Of a stretch of 64,000 nucleotides of DNA, positions 19,474 through 29,306 are shown one piece after another. The position numbers were made by a program, and so were the translations under genes. The stretch is from Martinezella rhizogenes (GTDB taxonomy: Bacteria; Pseudomonadota; Alphaproteobacteria; Rhizobiales; Rhizobiaceae), in assembly GCF_027460065.1 (NCBI RefSeq), contig NZ_JAPYZZ010000004.1:267812-331811 (forward strand), in the 5' to 3' direction. The notes under the pieces were generated by a model that was given only the letters and a program-made list of their open reading frames with translations, made no database searches and was not told the DNA's origin. The first letter of the stretch is position 1. Each line of letters begins with the position of its first letter.

Positions 19474-20484
19474 ATGGGCGTGATGAATACCGGCGAAATC
19501 CTCGATGAAAAGGCCATCGTCGCCTCGGCCGAAAAGGCGCTTTCCGACATAGCGGCCATCCGCACGGAAGTCTCAAAGGTCATTTTCGGCCAGGAAAAAG
19601 TGGTGCAGAACACGCTTCTCGCCATCCTTTCCGGTGGCCATGCGCTGCTCGTTGGCGTGCCCGGCCTCGCCAAGACCAAGCTCGTCACCACGCTCGGCAC
19701 CGTGCTTGGCCTCGATGCCAACCGCATTCAGTTCACCCCGGACCTGATGCCCTCGGATATTCTCGGCTCCGAAGTGATGGACCAGGATGAAAACGGCCGC
19801 CGTTCCTTCCGTTTCATCAAGGGTCCGATTTTCGGCCAACTGCTGATGGCCGACGAAATCAACCGCGCCAGCCCGCGAACGCAGTCGGCACTGCTGCAGG
19901 CCATGCAGGAATACCACATCACCATGGCCGGCCAGACCTATGAGCTGCCGAAGCCGTTCCACGTTCTCGCCACCCAGAACCCGCTGGAACAGGAAGGCAC
20001 CTATCCGCTGCCGGAAGCCCAGCTCGACCGTTTTCTGCTGCAGGTGGACGTCGATTATCCCGAACTGGCCGCCGAACGCCAGATTCTGCTCGACACGACT
20101 GGCACCGCCTCGGGCGAAGCGCGCCCGGTGATCGGCGCAGAACGCCTGATGGAAATTCAGGCCCTCATCCGCCAGATGCCGGTCAGCGACAAGGTTGTGG
20201 ATGCGATCCTGTCGCTCGTCCGCTCCGCCCGCCCCGGCCATGGTAACAAACTCACCGACAAAAATGTTGTCTGGGGCCCGGGCCCGCGCGCCGGCCAGTC
20301 GCTGATGCTGACGGCCCGCGCCCGTGCGCTCTATGAAGGCCGGCTCGCGCCGTCGCTGGATGATGTCTACGCGCTTGCCGAACCGGTGCTGGAGCACCGC
20401 ATGGCGCTGACTTTCGCGGCCCGTGCCGAAGGCATGTCGGTGCGCGATGTCATCGCAGCCCTCGTGGAACAGGCGAAGAATTAA
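19474..20484 (+). CDS. moxR: MoxR family AAA ATPase
   Basis: 336 residues. AAA core with Walker A GVPGLAKTK, Walker B LLMADEINRASP, sensor-1 region (LATQNPLEQEGTYPLPEAQLDRF) and a C-terminal helical lid. MoxR ATPases act as chaperones that help activate or assemble metal- or vWA-containing proteins. GAGGAG lies seven bases before the ATG. First gene of a plus-strand operon with DUF58 and two large membrane proteins, the usual MoxR partners. Confidence 0.93.
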   Translation: MGVMNTGEILDEKAIVASAEKALSDIAAIRTEVSKVIFGQEKVVQNTLLAILSGGHALLVGVPGLAKTKLVTTLGTVLGLDANRIQFTPDLMPSDILGSEVMDQDENGRRSFRFIKGPIFGQLLMADEINRASPRTQSALLQAMQEYHITMAGQTYELPKPFHVLATQNPLEQEGTYPLPEAQLDRFLLQVDVDYPELAAERQILLDTTGTASGEARPVIGAERLMEIQALIRQMPVSDKVVDAILSLVRSARPGHGNKLTDKNVVWGPGPRAGQSLMLTARARALYEGRLAPSLDDVYALAEPVLEHRMALTFAARAEGMSVRDVIAALVEQAKN

Positions 20485-20520
20485 AAGACGCGAACCTAAC
20501 CTTTCGCGAAAGGAGTGCCT

Positions 20521-21435
20521 GTGGCATCCATCGGCCAGATCGTAGACAAGACGCCGGGTAGCGAAGTTCTGGCGCGCGCGCGCCAGCGTGCCGCACTGGT
20601 GCCGGACTGCATGGTCGAGGCAAAGCGCATCGCCAACACCGTCACCGCCGGCTGGCACGGCCGCCGCAAACGCGGCATCGGCGAAAATTTCTGGCAGTTC
20701 CGCCCCTATGCCGAAGGCGAAAGCCTGTCGCGCATCGACTGGCGGCGCTCGGCCCGCGACGACCATACCTATGTGCGCGACCGGGAGTGGGAGGCAGCTC
20801 ACACCATCTGGCTCTGGGCCGACATGTCGCCGTCGATGATGTTCAAGTCCACCCTCGGCTACGTCTCCAAGGAAAGCCGGGCGCTGGTGCTGATGCTGGC
20901 GCTGGCGGAAATCCTGGCGCGCTCGGGTGAACGCATCGGCTGCCCCGGCATCATGGAGCCGGTCTCGGCCAGAAACGCCGCCGAACGCCTGGCCGCCGCC
21001 ATCATGCACGCGCCGCTGACAACGGGTATGCCGGAAACGGGCATGATCCGCGGCGCGAGCGACATTGTTCTGATTGGCGATTTTCTCGATGATGCGAAAA
21101 ACGTGATGGAGCGGATTTCGCCTCTCGCCCGGCGCGGCCTGCGTGGCCATGTGGTGGAAATCGCCGATCCGGCCGAAGAAACCTTCCCCTATTCCGGCCG
21201 TACCGAGTTTGCCGATCCGGAAACCGGCGAAAAACTGGTGTCTGGCCGCGCCGAGACCATTCGCGAGGATTACACCCGCGCCTATCTCGCAAGACGCGAG
21301 GCGCTGTCCTCGTCGCTGCGCCGTCTCGGCTGGAACTTCGTCTTCCACCGCACCGATCATCTGGCTTCCGAGGCGCTTGTGGCCGTTCACATGTATCTTT
21401 CCGGCGCGCCGGCACAGGGCGGTGGGCACCGATGA
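20521..21435 (+). CDS. DUF58 (vWA-like) protein
   Basis: 304 residues from a GTG at 20521; an alternative GTG at 20515 lies inside the AAAGGAG ribosome site and is rejected. The DUF58 core runs FRPYAEGESLSRIDWRRSARDDHTYVRDRE, and a D-M-S-P-S stretch (WADMSPSMMF) fits an intact DxSxS metal-ion-dependent adhesion site of a vWA fold. Presumed substrate or partner of MoxR. Its stop overlaps the start of the next gene by ATGA. Confidence 0.9.
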   Translation: MASIGQIVDKTPGSEVLARARQRAALVPDCMVEAKRIANTVTAGWHGRRKRGIGENFWQFRPYAEGESLSRIDWRRSARDDHTYVRDREWEAAHTIWLWADMSPSMMFKSTLGYVSKESRALVLMLALAEILARSGERIGCPGIMEPVSARNAAERLAAAIMHAPLTTGMPETGMIRGASDIVLIGDFLDDAKNVMERISPLARRGLRGHVVEIADPAEETFPYSGRTEFADPETGEKLVSGRAETIREDYTRAYLARREALSSSLRRLGWNFVFHRTDHLASEALVAVHMYLSGAPAQGGGHR

Positions 21436-24242
21436 GCGCATTGCCTTTCGTCTTCACCAGCCCCTATATCCTCTTCGGCCTGCTGGCGCTGCCCGCCATC
21501 TGGTGGCTGCTGCGGCTCACCCCGCCGCGCCCCAAGGCGGAAGTGTTTCCGCCACTGAAGATATTGGCGACGGTGCTGAAACGCGAGGAAACACCGTCGA
21601 AAAGCCCGTGGTGGCTGACCCTTTTGCGCATGGCGCTTGCCGCCGCCGTGATTTTTGCGCTGGCCGATCCGGTGGTGAACCCGCGCAACAACAGCATCGC
21701 CGGCAGCGGCCCGCTGGTGCTGGTGGTCGACAACAGCTGGGCCGCCGCACCCGACTGGGAAAGACGCGTGGCCACCGCACAGGCCCTGATCGGCGATGCG
21801 GAGCGGGCCGACCGCCCCGTCTCCATCAGCTTCACCGCCGATGCCGAACATGATGCCGTATCGGGAACGACAGCCGTGGCGCTGGAAAAGCTCGCCGCCG
21901 CCAAGCCGAAACCGCTGATGCCGGACCGCGTGCGCACGGCCGAAGCCATCACCGAGGCGCTGAACGGCACAACCCCCGGCACGCTCGCTTATATTGCCGA
22001 TGGTGTTCAGACCGCGCAGGATGAAAACGCGATGAGAACGCTTGCCAGCCTCTCGCCCGCCGAATTCCGCATCGTGAAGGGCGACGGCAAGGCCATCGCC
22101 GCCATTACCGGCGCCACCAACAATGCCGATACGATGAGCGTCACCCTTTCGCGGCTCGACACGGCCGAAACCGCCCGGCTTACCGTCAATGCGCAGGACA
22201 GCCAGGGCCGCATTCTCGCCAATGGCACGGCCAGTTTCGCCCCCGGCGAGGCCGAAACAACGGCAACGGTGGAAGCCCCCTTCGAACTGCGCAACGATTT
22301 CGCCCGCCTCTCCCTCGAAGGCGTTTCGACGGCTGGCGCCGTGCATCTGCTGGACGACGGTTTCCGCCGCCGCCGCGTGGCGCTGCTGGCCGGCGAAACC
22401 GGCAATGATTTCCAGCCACTGCTGCAGCCGCTTTATTATATCAGCCGCGCGCTTCAACCTTTTGTCGACCTCATTCCACAGCGGCAGGCCGATCTGGCGC
22501 AGGCAATCCCGGAAATCCTGCAATCCAATCCGTCAGTCATCGTCATGGCCGATATTGGCCGACTGCCACAGGAAACCTATGAGCCGATGCAGCGCTGGCT
22601 TGCAGCCGGCGGCACACTGATCCGCTTTGCCGGTCCGCGCCTTGCAGCGGCCCCGGCCGACGATCCGCTGGTGCCGGTGACGCTCCGGCAGGGTGAACGC
22701 GCGCTTGGCGGCGCGCTCTCCTGGGCAGAGCCGCAACCGCTTGCCGATTTCCCGAATTTCGGCGCTTTCGCCGGCATGCCGAAGGCAGATGGCATTCTCG
22801 TCAAACGCCAGGTTCTCGCCGAACCGACACCCGATCTGGCTGAACGCACCTGGGCAAGCCTTGCCGACGGCACGCCGCTCGTCACCACCCGCACTGTCGA
22901 GGCAGGTCGCATCGTGCTCTTCCATGTCAGCGCCGAGGCAAGCTGGTCCGACCTGCCGATCTCAGGCCATTTCGTCGATATGCTGCGCCGTATCGTGCAA
23001 TTGTCGAAAGCGGGCGGCGCTTCGGCTTCCGCCAATGCCCCGGCCGCAGCCCTGCCCCCGTTCCGCCTCTTGACGGCCGAAGGCGCTCTGTCTGCCGAAA
23101 TCGGCACTGCCCGTCCGCTGGAAATGCGCGCCGGCCAGCCACCGCGCACCGGTTTCGACAATCCCCCCGGCCTTTACGGCACAGAGGATGGTTTCGTGGC
23201 TCTCAATCTCCTGCCCGCAGGTGCGACGCTGCGCCCGCTTGACGCATCCATCGCCGGTGTCAGCACCACCAGTGAAGCGCTGATCGGCGAAACCGCGAAA
23301 TCGCTGCGCCCTGCTTTATTCATCGCCGCCTTCCTGATGCTGATTGCCGATAGCCTGATCGTGCTCTTCATGAACGGCGCTTTCGCACGCCTGCCGAAAG
23401 CCCGCAGCGCGACGGTCGCCACAATGCTTCTGGCGTTTGGCGCCTTCGCCGCGATGTCCCCAACGGACGCGCGCGCCGATGACCCAAAACCGGGCGACGA
23501 GCAGATTTTCGAGCGGCTGGACACCACCCATCTTGCCTATGTCCGCACTGGCGAAGACGATGTCGACCGCATTTCCGAGCAGGGTCTCCAGGGTCTCAGC
23601 GAATTCCTGACCTGGCGCACCACGCTGGAACCCGGCCAGCCGGTTGGACTGGATATTTCCAAGGATGAATTGTCCTTCTACCCGATCATCTACTGGCCGG
23701 TATCGGCGACGGCCCCCATGCCGTCGAGCGCCGCGATTTCGCGCATCGACGCCTATATGCGCGCCGGCGGCACCGTGCTGTTCGATACACGCGACCAGTT
23801 CTCTTCGCTCGATACCGGCGCGACCAGCCCCAATGGCGAACGCCTGCAGGCGATCCTTGCCAATATCGATATTCCGCCGCTGGAGCCTGTGCCGGAAGAC
23901 CACGTTCTGACGCGGTCCTTCTACCTGCTCACCAATTTCCCCGGCCGTTACAATGGTTCGCCACTCTGGGTGGAATCGCGACAGGGAGCCGCCAAGACCA
24001 ACTCGGGCCTCTCCTCTTCCGGCGATGGCGTGACGCCGATCATGATAACGGGCAATGATTTCGCCGGCGCCTGGGCCGTCGATCCGCAGGGGGCGCCGGT
24101 TCTGCCCACCGTGCCGCCGGACGAGATGCAGCGCGAACACGCCTTCCGCTCCGGCGTCAACATCATGATGTATATGCTGACTGGCAACTACAAGGCCGAT
24201 CAGGTTCACGTTCCCGCACTTCTCGAACGGTTGGGGCAGTGA
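21432..24242 (+). CDS. BatA/DUF4159 membrane protein
   Basis: 936 residues. Starts with a BatA-type N-terminus: helix at about 10-28, a cytoplasmic stretch, helix at about 60-80, then a vWA-like region in which the adhesion-site motif is degenerate (VVDNSWA rather than DxSxS). A long periplasmic region follows, a further hydrophobic pair around 625-670, and a C-terminal DUF4159 domain from about residue 690 (HLAYVRTGEDDVDRISEQG...). DUF4159 has no assigned biochemistry. Translationally coupled to the DUF58 gene. Confidence 0.85.
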   Translation: MSALPFVFTSPYILFGLLALPAIWWLLRLTPPRPKAEVFPPLKILATVLKREETPSKSPWWLTLLRMALAAAVIFALADPVVNPRNNSIAGSGPLVLVVDNSWAAAPDWERRVATAQALIGDAERADRPVSISFTADAEHDAVSGTTAVALEKLAAAKPKPLMPDRVRTAEAITEALNGTTPGTLAYIADGVQTAQDENAMRTLASLSPAEFRIVKGDGKAIAAITGATNNADTMSVTLSRLDTAETARLTVNAQDSQGRILANGTASFAPGEAETTATVEAPFELRNDFARLSLEGVSTAGAVHLLDDGFRRRRVALLAGETGNDFQPLLQPLYYISRALQPFVDLIPQRQADLAQAIPEILQSNPSVIVMADIGRLPQETYEPMQRWLAAGGTLIRFAGPRLAAAPADDPLVPVTLRQGERALGGALSWAEPQPLADFPNFGAFAGMPKADGILVKRQVLAEPTPDLAERTWASLADGTPLVTTRTVEAGRIVLFHVSAEASWSDLPISGHFVDMLRRIVQLSKAGGASASANAPAAALPPFRLLTAEGALSAEIGTARPLEMRAGQPPRTGFDNPPGLYGTEDGFVALNLLPAGATLRPLDASIAGVSTTSEALIGETAKSLRPALFIAAFLMLIADSLIVLFMNGAFARLPKARSATVATMLLAFGAFAAMSPTDARADDPKPGDEQIFERLDTTHLAYVRTGEDDVDRISEQGLQGLSEFLTWRTTLEPGQPVGLDISKDELSFYPIIYWPVSATAPMPSSAAISRIDAYMRAGGTVLFDTRDQFSSLDTGATSPNGERLQAILANIDIPPLEPVPEDHVLTRSFYLLTNFPGRYNGSPLWVESRQGAAKTNSGLSSSGDGVTPIMITGNDFAGAWAVDPQGAPVLPTVPPDEMQREHAFRSGVNIMMYMLTGNYKADQVHVPALLERLGQ

Positions 24243-24243
24243 C

Positions 24244-26328
24244 ATGACATTGACCTTCTCCCCATTCCTGCCGTGGATCGTGATCGCCGTTCTGGCCGTC
24301 GCCGCTCTTGCGCTCTCCTTCATCGGCCTGTGGCGTGGCGTGCGTGGCGCATGGCTGCGCGGGCTGGCGCTTGCCGCCTTGCTTGCGGCAATAGCCAATC
24401 CGCTTCTGACGCAGGAGGAACGCGAGCCGCTTTCCACCATCGTGCCCGTCATCGTTGACCGCTCGCAGAGCCAGGACGTACAGGACCGGCCGCAAATGAC
24501 CGATACGGCGCTGGAGACGCTGAAAGACCGGCTGTCGCGCTTCCCGCGTATCGAACCGCGCATCGTCGAAGTGCGCGATGATGGTGAGAGCGATTCCCCC
24601 TCGACGCAGCTTTTCTCGGCCCTTTCCTCGGCCGTTTCCGATGTCTCGCCGTCCCGCGTCGGCGGCGCGATCTTCCTCAGCGACGGCCAGATCCACGATA
24701 TCCCGAATGCCCTGCCCAATGCCGAACAGGCGCTCGGCTTCCGCGCCCCCGTGCATGGGCTGATCACCGGCAAGGCCGATGAATTCGACCGCCGCATCGA
24801 GATCGTCCGTGCCCCGCGCTTCGGCATCGTCAACGAGGAACAGCAGCTGACGCTGCGTGTGTTTGATGACGGCCGCCCCGCAGGCGGCGGCTCGGCGGAA
24901 GTGACGGTGAAGATGAATGGCGAAGAAATCGCCACGCTTCAGGCCACACCCGGCCAGCCGACGCCGTTCAGTTTCAAGGTTCCGCGTGGCGGCAACAACG
25001 TCATGGAATTTTCCGTCGCCGAGCTTCCCGGCGAAGTGACTGCTGCGAACAACCGCGCCGTTCACCTGATCGAAGGCATCCGCCAGAACCTGCGCGTGCT
25101 GCTCGTCTCCGGCGAGCCCCATGCCGGCGAACGGGCCTGGCGTAACCTCCTGAAATCCGACGCCTCGGTCGATCTGGTACATTTCACCATTCTGCGCCCG
25201 CCGGAAAAACAGGATGGCACGCCGATCAACGAGCTCTCGCTGATCGCCTTCCCGACCCGCGAATTGTTTGTCGAAAAGATCGAGGATTTCGACCTCATCA
25301 TCTTCGACCGCTACCAGCATCGCGGTGTGCTGCCGATCCTTTATTACGATTACATCGCCCAATATGTCGAAAAGGGCGGCGCGCTCTTGATCGCAGCCGG
25401 CCCCGAACATGCCGGTCAGGATTCGATTGCCATGACGCCGCTCGCCTCCGTGCTGCCGGCGCAACCAACCGGCCAGGTGCATCAGGCGGCATTCTATCCC
25501 CGCCTTTCGGAAGCGGGCAAGAAACACCCCGTCACCCGTGGTCTCGATGGCTCCGGCAACGAGCCGCCGCAATGGGGCCGCTGGTTCCGCACCATCAGCG
25601 TTGACCCGCCGCAGGGCCAGACCGTGATGCTGGGCGACGGACAAGACCCGCTGCTGGTGCTGAACCGTCAGGGCGAAGGCCGTGTCGCCATGCTTCTGTC
25701 GGATCAGGGCTGGCTCTGGGCGCGCGGTTTTGAAGGCGGCGGCCCGCATGTGGCGCTTTATCGCCGCATCGCCCACTGGCTGATGAAGGAACCCGAGCTT
25801 GAGGAAGAGGCGCTGACGGCACGGGCCAACGGTCGCACACTGGAAATCACCCGCCAGACCATCGGCGACGATCCCGGTCAGGCAAGCGTGCGTTTCCCCT
25901 CCGGCAAGACCGAGAACATGGCCTTCACCACCACTGAGCCCGGTCTCTACAAAATCGAGCGCCGCATGGATGAAACCGGGCTGTTCGAGATCAAGAACGG
26001 CGATTTCACCACCCTTGTCCATGTCGGCGCGGTGGATGCGCCGGAGTTCAAGGCGATGATTTCAACCACCGAAACGCTGAAACCGTTGGCCGAGGCCACC
26101 AAGGGCAGCGTGCACCGGGTGGCCGATAATTCCGGCCGCATCGCGCTGCCGGATATATTGCCTGTCCGCGGTGACATCAGGGTTGCGGACGAGGACCGCA
26201 TGCTGATACGCCTGACCGACGAGACGGTGCTGAAAGGCGTCAATACCCTGCCGCTCTTTGCCGGTTTTGCCGGGCTTGGTGCCCTGCTGCTTGCCTTCTC
26301 CGCTCTCTGGTGGCGTGAGGGCCGGTAA
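24244..26328 (+). CDS. Membrane protein with vWA-like and amidotransferase-like regions
   Basis: 694 residues, starting one base after the previous stop. N-terminal helices at about 7-29 and 33-55, then a vWA-like segment with an intact DxSxS pattern (VDRSQSQD), a long extracytoplasmic region including LRVLLVSGEPHAGERAWRNLL, which resembles the class-I glutamine amidotransferase fold without an obvious catalytic Cys, and one C-terminal helix (FAGLGALLLAFSALWW). Last gene of the MoxR operon, which ends at a hairpin. No function is established. Confidence 0.8.
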   Translation: MTLTFSPFLPWIVIAVLAVAALALSFIGLWRGVRGAWLRGLALAALLAAIANPLLTQEEREPLSTIVPVIVDRSQSQDVQDRPQMTDTALETLKDRLSRFPRIEPRIVEVRDDGESDSPSTQLFSALSSAVSDVSPSRVGGAIFLSDGQIHDIPNALPNAEQALGFRAPVHGLITGKADEFDRRIEIVRAPRFGIVNEEQQLTLRVFDDGRPAGGGSAEVTVKMNGEEIATLQATPGQPTPFSFKVPRGGNNVMEFSVAELPGEVTAANNRAVHLIEGIRQNLRVLLVSGEPHAGERAWRNLLKSDASVDLVHFTILRPPEKQDGTPINELSLIAFPTRELFVEKIEDFDLIIFDRYQHRGVLPILYYDYIAQYVEKGGALLIAAGPEHAGQDSIAMTPLASVLPAQPTGQVHQAAFYPRLSEAGKKHPVTRGLDGSGNEPPQWGRWFRTISVDPPQGQTVMLGDGQDPLLVLNRQGEGRVAMLLSDQGWLWARGFEGGGPHVALYRRIAHWLMKEPELEEEALTARANGRTLEITRQTIGDDPGQASVRFPSGKTENMAFTTTEPGLYKIERRMDETGLFEIKNGDFTTLVHVGAVDAPEFKAMISTTETLKPLAEATKGSVHRVADNSGRIALPDILPVRGDIRVADEDRMLIRLTDETVLKGVNTLPLFAGFAGLGALLLAFSALWWREGR

Positions 26329-26337
26329 AGGCGCTTT

Positions 26338-26362
26338 AACCCGGCGGCAGCGCCGGGTTTCT
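26338..26362 (+). terminator. Terminator of the MoxR operon
   Basis: AACCCGGCG at 26338-26346 pairs with CGCCGGGTT at 26351-26359 (loop GCAG), followed by T-C-T-C. It lies ten bases after the last stop of the operon. Confidence 0.7.
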
Positions 26363-26417
26363 CCGTCTCCGATTGAAACGCAAATCGGTCGCCGCCCGGC
26401 GTCTGGAGAAGAACAGC

Positions 26418-26831
26418 ATGAATTTCGTTTTGAGTGATGTCGCGGATGCAGAAGCCGAAAAGGCCATCCGCGATCCGCTGATAGCCTATAATCTCGCCCG
26501 TTTCGGCGAAAGCGACAAACGCGACCTCAACATCACCATCCGCAACGACGACAATGCCGTCACCGGCGGTCTGGTGGGATATACAGCGCGCGGCTGGCTT
26601 TATGTGCAGCTTCTTTTCGTGCCCGAAGCCATGCGCGGCCAGGGCGCCGGCCCGAAGCTACTCGCAATGGCAGAGGCGGAAGCGAAAAAACGCGGCTGCA
26701 TGGGCGCCTATATCGACACGATGAACCCGGACGCCTTGAAAATCTACGAACGTTTCGGCTTCACGAAGATCGGGGCACTCGCGCCGCTTTCCACCGGCCA
26801 GTCGATCACGTGGCTGGAGAAACGTTACTGA
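26418..26831 (+). CDS. GNAT family N-acetyltransferase
   Basis: 137 residues from the ATG at 26418 (GGAGAAG upstream). The acetyl-CoA loop is VPEAMRGQGAGPKLLAMAEAEAKKRGC, an R-x-x-G-x-G/A type motif, and the C-terminal half has YERFGFTKIG typical of the fold. Substrate unknown. Monocistronic after the MoxR terminator; converges with the MFS gene. Confidence 0.85.
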   Translation: MNFVLSDVADAEAEKAIRDPLIAYNLARFGESDKRDLNITIRNDDNAVTGGLVGYTARGWLYVQLLFVPEAMRGQGAGPKLLAMAEAEAKKRGCMGAYIDTMNPDALKIYERFGFTKIGALAPLSTGQSITWLEKRY

Positions 26832-26841
26832 TAGCCTACGG

Positions 26842-28155
26842 TCAGGTCAGCGCCACCTGCCGTGTTTCCGCATTGATCATGGTCGCCGCAACGGCGGCCA
26901 GTACCAGCAGCCCGGCAAAGATGCCGATCGCGACCCCAAACCCCTGCGCAATGGCATAACCGAGCAGTGATGGTGCCAGCAGGCCGCCGAGCCTTGCCAT
27001 GGCGCCCGCAGCGCCCATACCGGTCGCCCGTGACTCCGTGGGGTAAAGTTCCGGCGTGAAGGCATAAAGCGCACCCCAGGTGCCGAGCAGTGCAAAGCTC
27101 ATGATGAGAAGCGAGGCGGCGATCATCGCACCACCGGTGGCGAGCGTGAAGAGCAGGCAGCCGAGTGCGGAGAGCAGGCAAAAACCGATCAGCGTCGGCT
27201 TGCGGCCCCATTTTTCAACACCATAGGCGGCAAGCGCATAACCGGGGATCTGCGCCAGCGCCACCAGTACCAGAAACCCGTAACCGCGCACGAAACCGAA
27301 ACCGTCTCCCGCCAGCTTTGCCGGCATCCAGGTGAAGACACCATAATAAGAGACGGAGACGAGAAACCAGATGGCGAGGATCATGATGCTGCGCTGCCGG
27401 AGCGCCGGTGAAAATATCCCCTGTCCCTTGGTCACGTCAGGCTGGAAGAGCCCTATTCCGGCATCGAGAGGCGCGCGGCCATTCGTCACCAGCATACGGT
27501 TGACGACGGCCTTGGCTTCGTCCAATCGCCCGCTGCGCAGCAGGTAAAGCGGCGATTCCGGCACCAGAAAACGCAGGCCGAGACCAAGAACGGCCGGGAA
27601 AGCCGTCACGGCAAAAATGTAACGCCAGGCATCGGCCACGCCGGCAAGGCTTGCACCCCAGGCAGCCAGCGCCACGATCAGTGTTCCGACAGCCCAGAAG
27701 CCCTCAAGAAAGACCAGCCAGCGGCCCCTGTTCTTTGCCGGAAGGAACTCGGCCATCATCGCATAATCCACCGGCAGCGTGCCGCCCACGGCCGCACCAG
27801 TGAGAAAACGCAGGACGAGCAGAATGGTGAAATCGGGCGAAAATATCGAAAGCACGCCGAACAGGGCATCGCAGGCCACGGTGATGATCAGCACCCGGCG
27901 ACGCCCATACCGGTCCGCCAGCCGCCCGAAACCGGCAGCGCCCAACAACATGCCGAAAAAGAATGCCGTGCCGGTCTGCAGCGCCTGCGGCACCGTCAGC
28001 CCGAAGGTCGCCGCAATAGAGGCTGCGGTGAAACCAACCGCCAGAACCTGCATGGCATCCGCCGCCCAGACGAGGCCGAATATGCCCATCAGCCGCCGCT
28101 GATAGGCGCCCGCGCCCGCGCGCTCCAGCGCATCGTTCATGGTGATTGCCGTCAT
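26842..28155 (-). CDS. Major facilitator superfamily transporter (SV2/aromatic-acid symporter-like)
   Basis: 437 residues, about 12 membrane helices. The MFS motif A appears as GFGRLADRYGRRRVL between helices 2 and 3, with a second copy in AYGVEKWGRKPTL, and VPESPLYLLRSGR marks the sugar/organic-anion branch. Likely imports or exports a small metabolite by proton coupling; the substrate is not apparent. The ATG at 28155 has AAGGGG six bases upstream. The downstream gene is convergent; a palindromic repeat lies upstream. Confidence 0.88.
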   Translation of the reverse strand: MTAITMNDALERAGAGAYQRRLMGIFGLVWAADAMQVLAVGFTAASIAATFGLTVPQALQTGTAFFFGMLLGAAGFGRLADRYGRRRVLIITVACDALFGVLSIFSPDFTILLVLRFLTGAAVGGTLPVDYAMMAEFLPAKNRGRWLVFLEGFWAVGTLIVALAAWGASLAGVADAWRYIFAVTAFPAVLGLGLRFLVPESPLYLLRSGRLDEAKAVVNRMLVTNGRAPLDAGIGLFQPDVTKGQGIFSPALRQRSIMILAIWFLVSVSYYGVFTWMPAKLAGDGFGFVRGYGFLVLVALAQIPGYALAAYGVEKWGRKPTLIGFCLLSALGCLLFTLATGGAMIAASLLIMSFALLGTWGALYAFTPELYPTESRATGMGAAGAMARLGGLLAPSLLGYAIAQGFGVAIGIFAGLLVLAAVAATMINAETRQVALT

Positions 28156-28276
28156 GCCCCGCCCCTTCGCCGTAATCGACTTTCACTTGCTATCGTATAG
28201 GCGGAGGAAACGGAATTGAATTCTGTGGTAGGGGGCGCACGGTTGGAACGAAATGCTCGGCGTAACGATAGGCGAC

Positions 28277-28393
28277 CCTCATCCCTGTGCTTGTCACAGG
28301 GATCCAGCCAGCCCAAGTCCTTGGGTTGAAAAGAGTCCTCGCGTCGCGCAGACGCGCGTCGGCTGGATTCCTGTGACAAGCACAGGAATGAGG
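28277..28393. repeat. Palindromic intergenic repeat, family A, copy 2
   Basis: Second copy of the element at 16656-16771: 33-base arms at 28277-28309 and 28361-28393 are almost identical to copy 1, including the inner AGCCCAAG/TTGGGTT hairpin, while the central about 25 bases differ. It fills the 288-base gap between the MFS and GNAT genes; nothing else was seen in that gap. Confidence 0.9.
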
Positions 28394-28443
28394 GGAGACA
28401 GAAGCACTGGCGAGAGAAGGCAAAGCTGCCTTGCAGAAAACCC

Positions 28444-29010
28444 TCAGCCGTAAACCCTGAGAGGCTCCTCAAAACCCTCATCCGCCGCCGCCGCAGGCAT
28501 GGCGGCCTCGCATTTGCGCCAGCCGATCTTGCCCTTCAGCCGCTGGTGCACGTTGTCACCAACAGGCACCACCAGCACCCGGTTCGGGTCGACCGGACCC
28601 GGAAAATCGAGCGCCGCATAAGCGACCTTCTCGAAACCGAGCGGCATGTAATACGGCGGATCGCCGATCAGGATAACGGCCTCGGAGCCCTTGCGCCGGG
28701 CCGCCGCAATGGCGATCCGGACGAGTTCCCTGCCAATGCCCATATTCTTGTGCGAGGGCCGCACCGCGAGCGGGCCGAGCATATGGCCCTTCACCCCGCC
28801 GGCCAGAACCGGCGTCATGCGCACCGAGGCGATGGTTTCGCCATCATCGGCGCAGACGAAGGACAGCGACCGGTCATGTGGCCCCTGCTCGCGAATGCGC
28901 GCTGCCGCACGGGTGTGCCGGCCGGGACCAAATGCTTCTTCGTTGATGACGTCGATGATGGCGTCGTGCGACGCGTCCTCGGTGAGGTAGACAAGATCGT
29001 GCTTGGACAT
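28444..29010 (-). CDS. GNAT family N-acetyltransferase, YhbS-like
   Basis: 188 residues from the ATG at 29010; the frame extends to a TTG at 29046 that is a less likely start, though neither has a strong ribosome site. The family signature is LGPLAVRPSHKNMGIGRELVRIAIAAARRKGSEAVILIGDPPYYMPLGFE, typical of predicted YhbS-type acetyltransferases. Substrate unknown. About 300 bases lie between it and the divergent hydroquinone reductase gene; no gene was seen there. Confidence 0.85.
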   Translation of the reverse strand: MSKHDLVYLTEDASHDAIIDVINEEAFGPGRHTRAAARIREQGPHDRSLSFVCADDGETIASVRMTPVLAGGVKGHMLGPLAVRPSHKNMGIGRELVRIAIAAARRKGSEAVILIGDPPYYMPLGFEKVAYAALDFPGPVDPNRVLVVPVGDNVHQRLKGKIGWRKCEAAMPAAAADEGFEEPLRVYG

Positions 29011-29306
29011 GAAGAGACCGAAACTTCCAAAATGCGGATGCGACAATAGATGACGGCTGCGCCGGTAAGGGCGTTCAGGAGCGTCAGCGTCGTCGGAGCA
29101 TCCGTGGTTCGATCATAGTCAGTAATTTCCTCAGATTTGTGAAAATCGCAATTATCAGGAAAATTCCCACCCGTCCAGAACAAATCTCGAGGCCATCCCA
29201 TTCAGCCCGTGCAGGACCGGAAACGCATTGTTCAATGCCTTGCGGGTTCGCGGCGTCGCGCAAAACAGGTAGGATCGCGGTCAAGGAAACACACAAGGAG
29301 ATCGTC

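Noticed and set aside
19573-21441. 622-codon minus-strand frame opposite moxR/DUF58
   Set aside because: The MoxR and DUF58 proteins on the plus strand have all their motifs; the antisense frame has none.
24163-26022. 619-codon minus-strand frame
   Set aside because: Antisense to the operon's last gene, no recognisable domain and no ribosome site.
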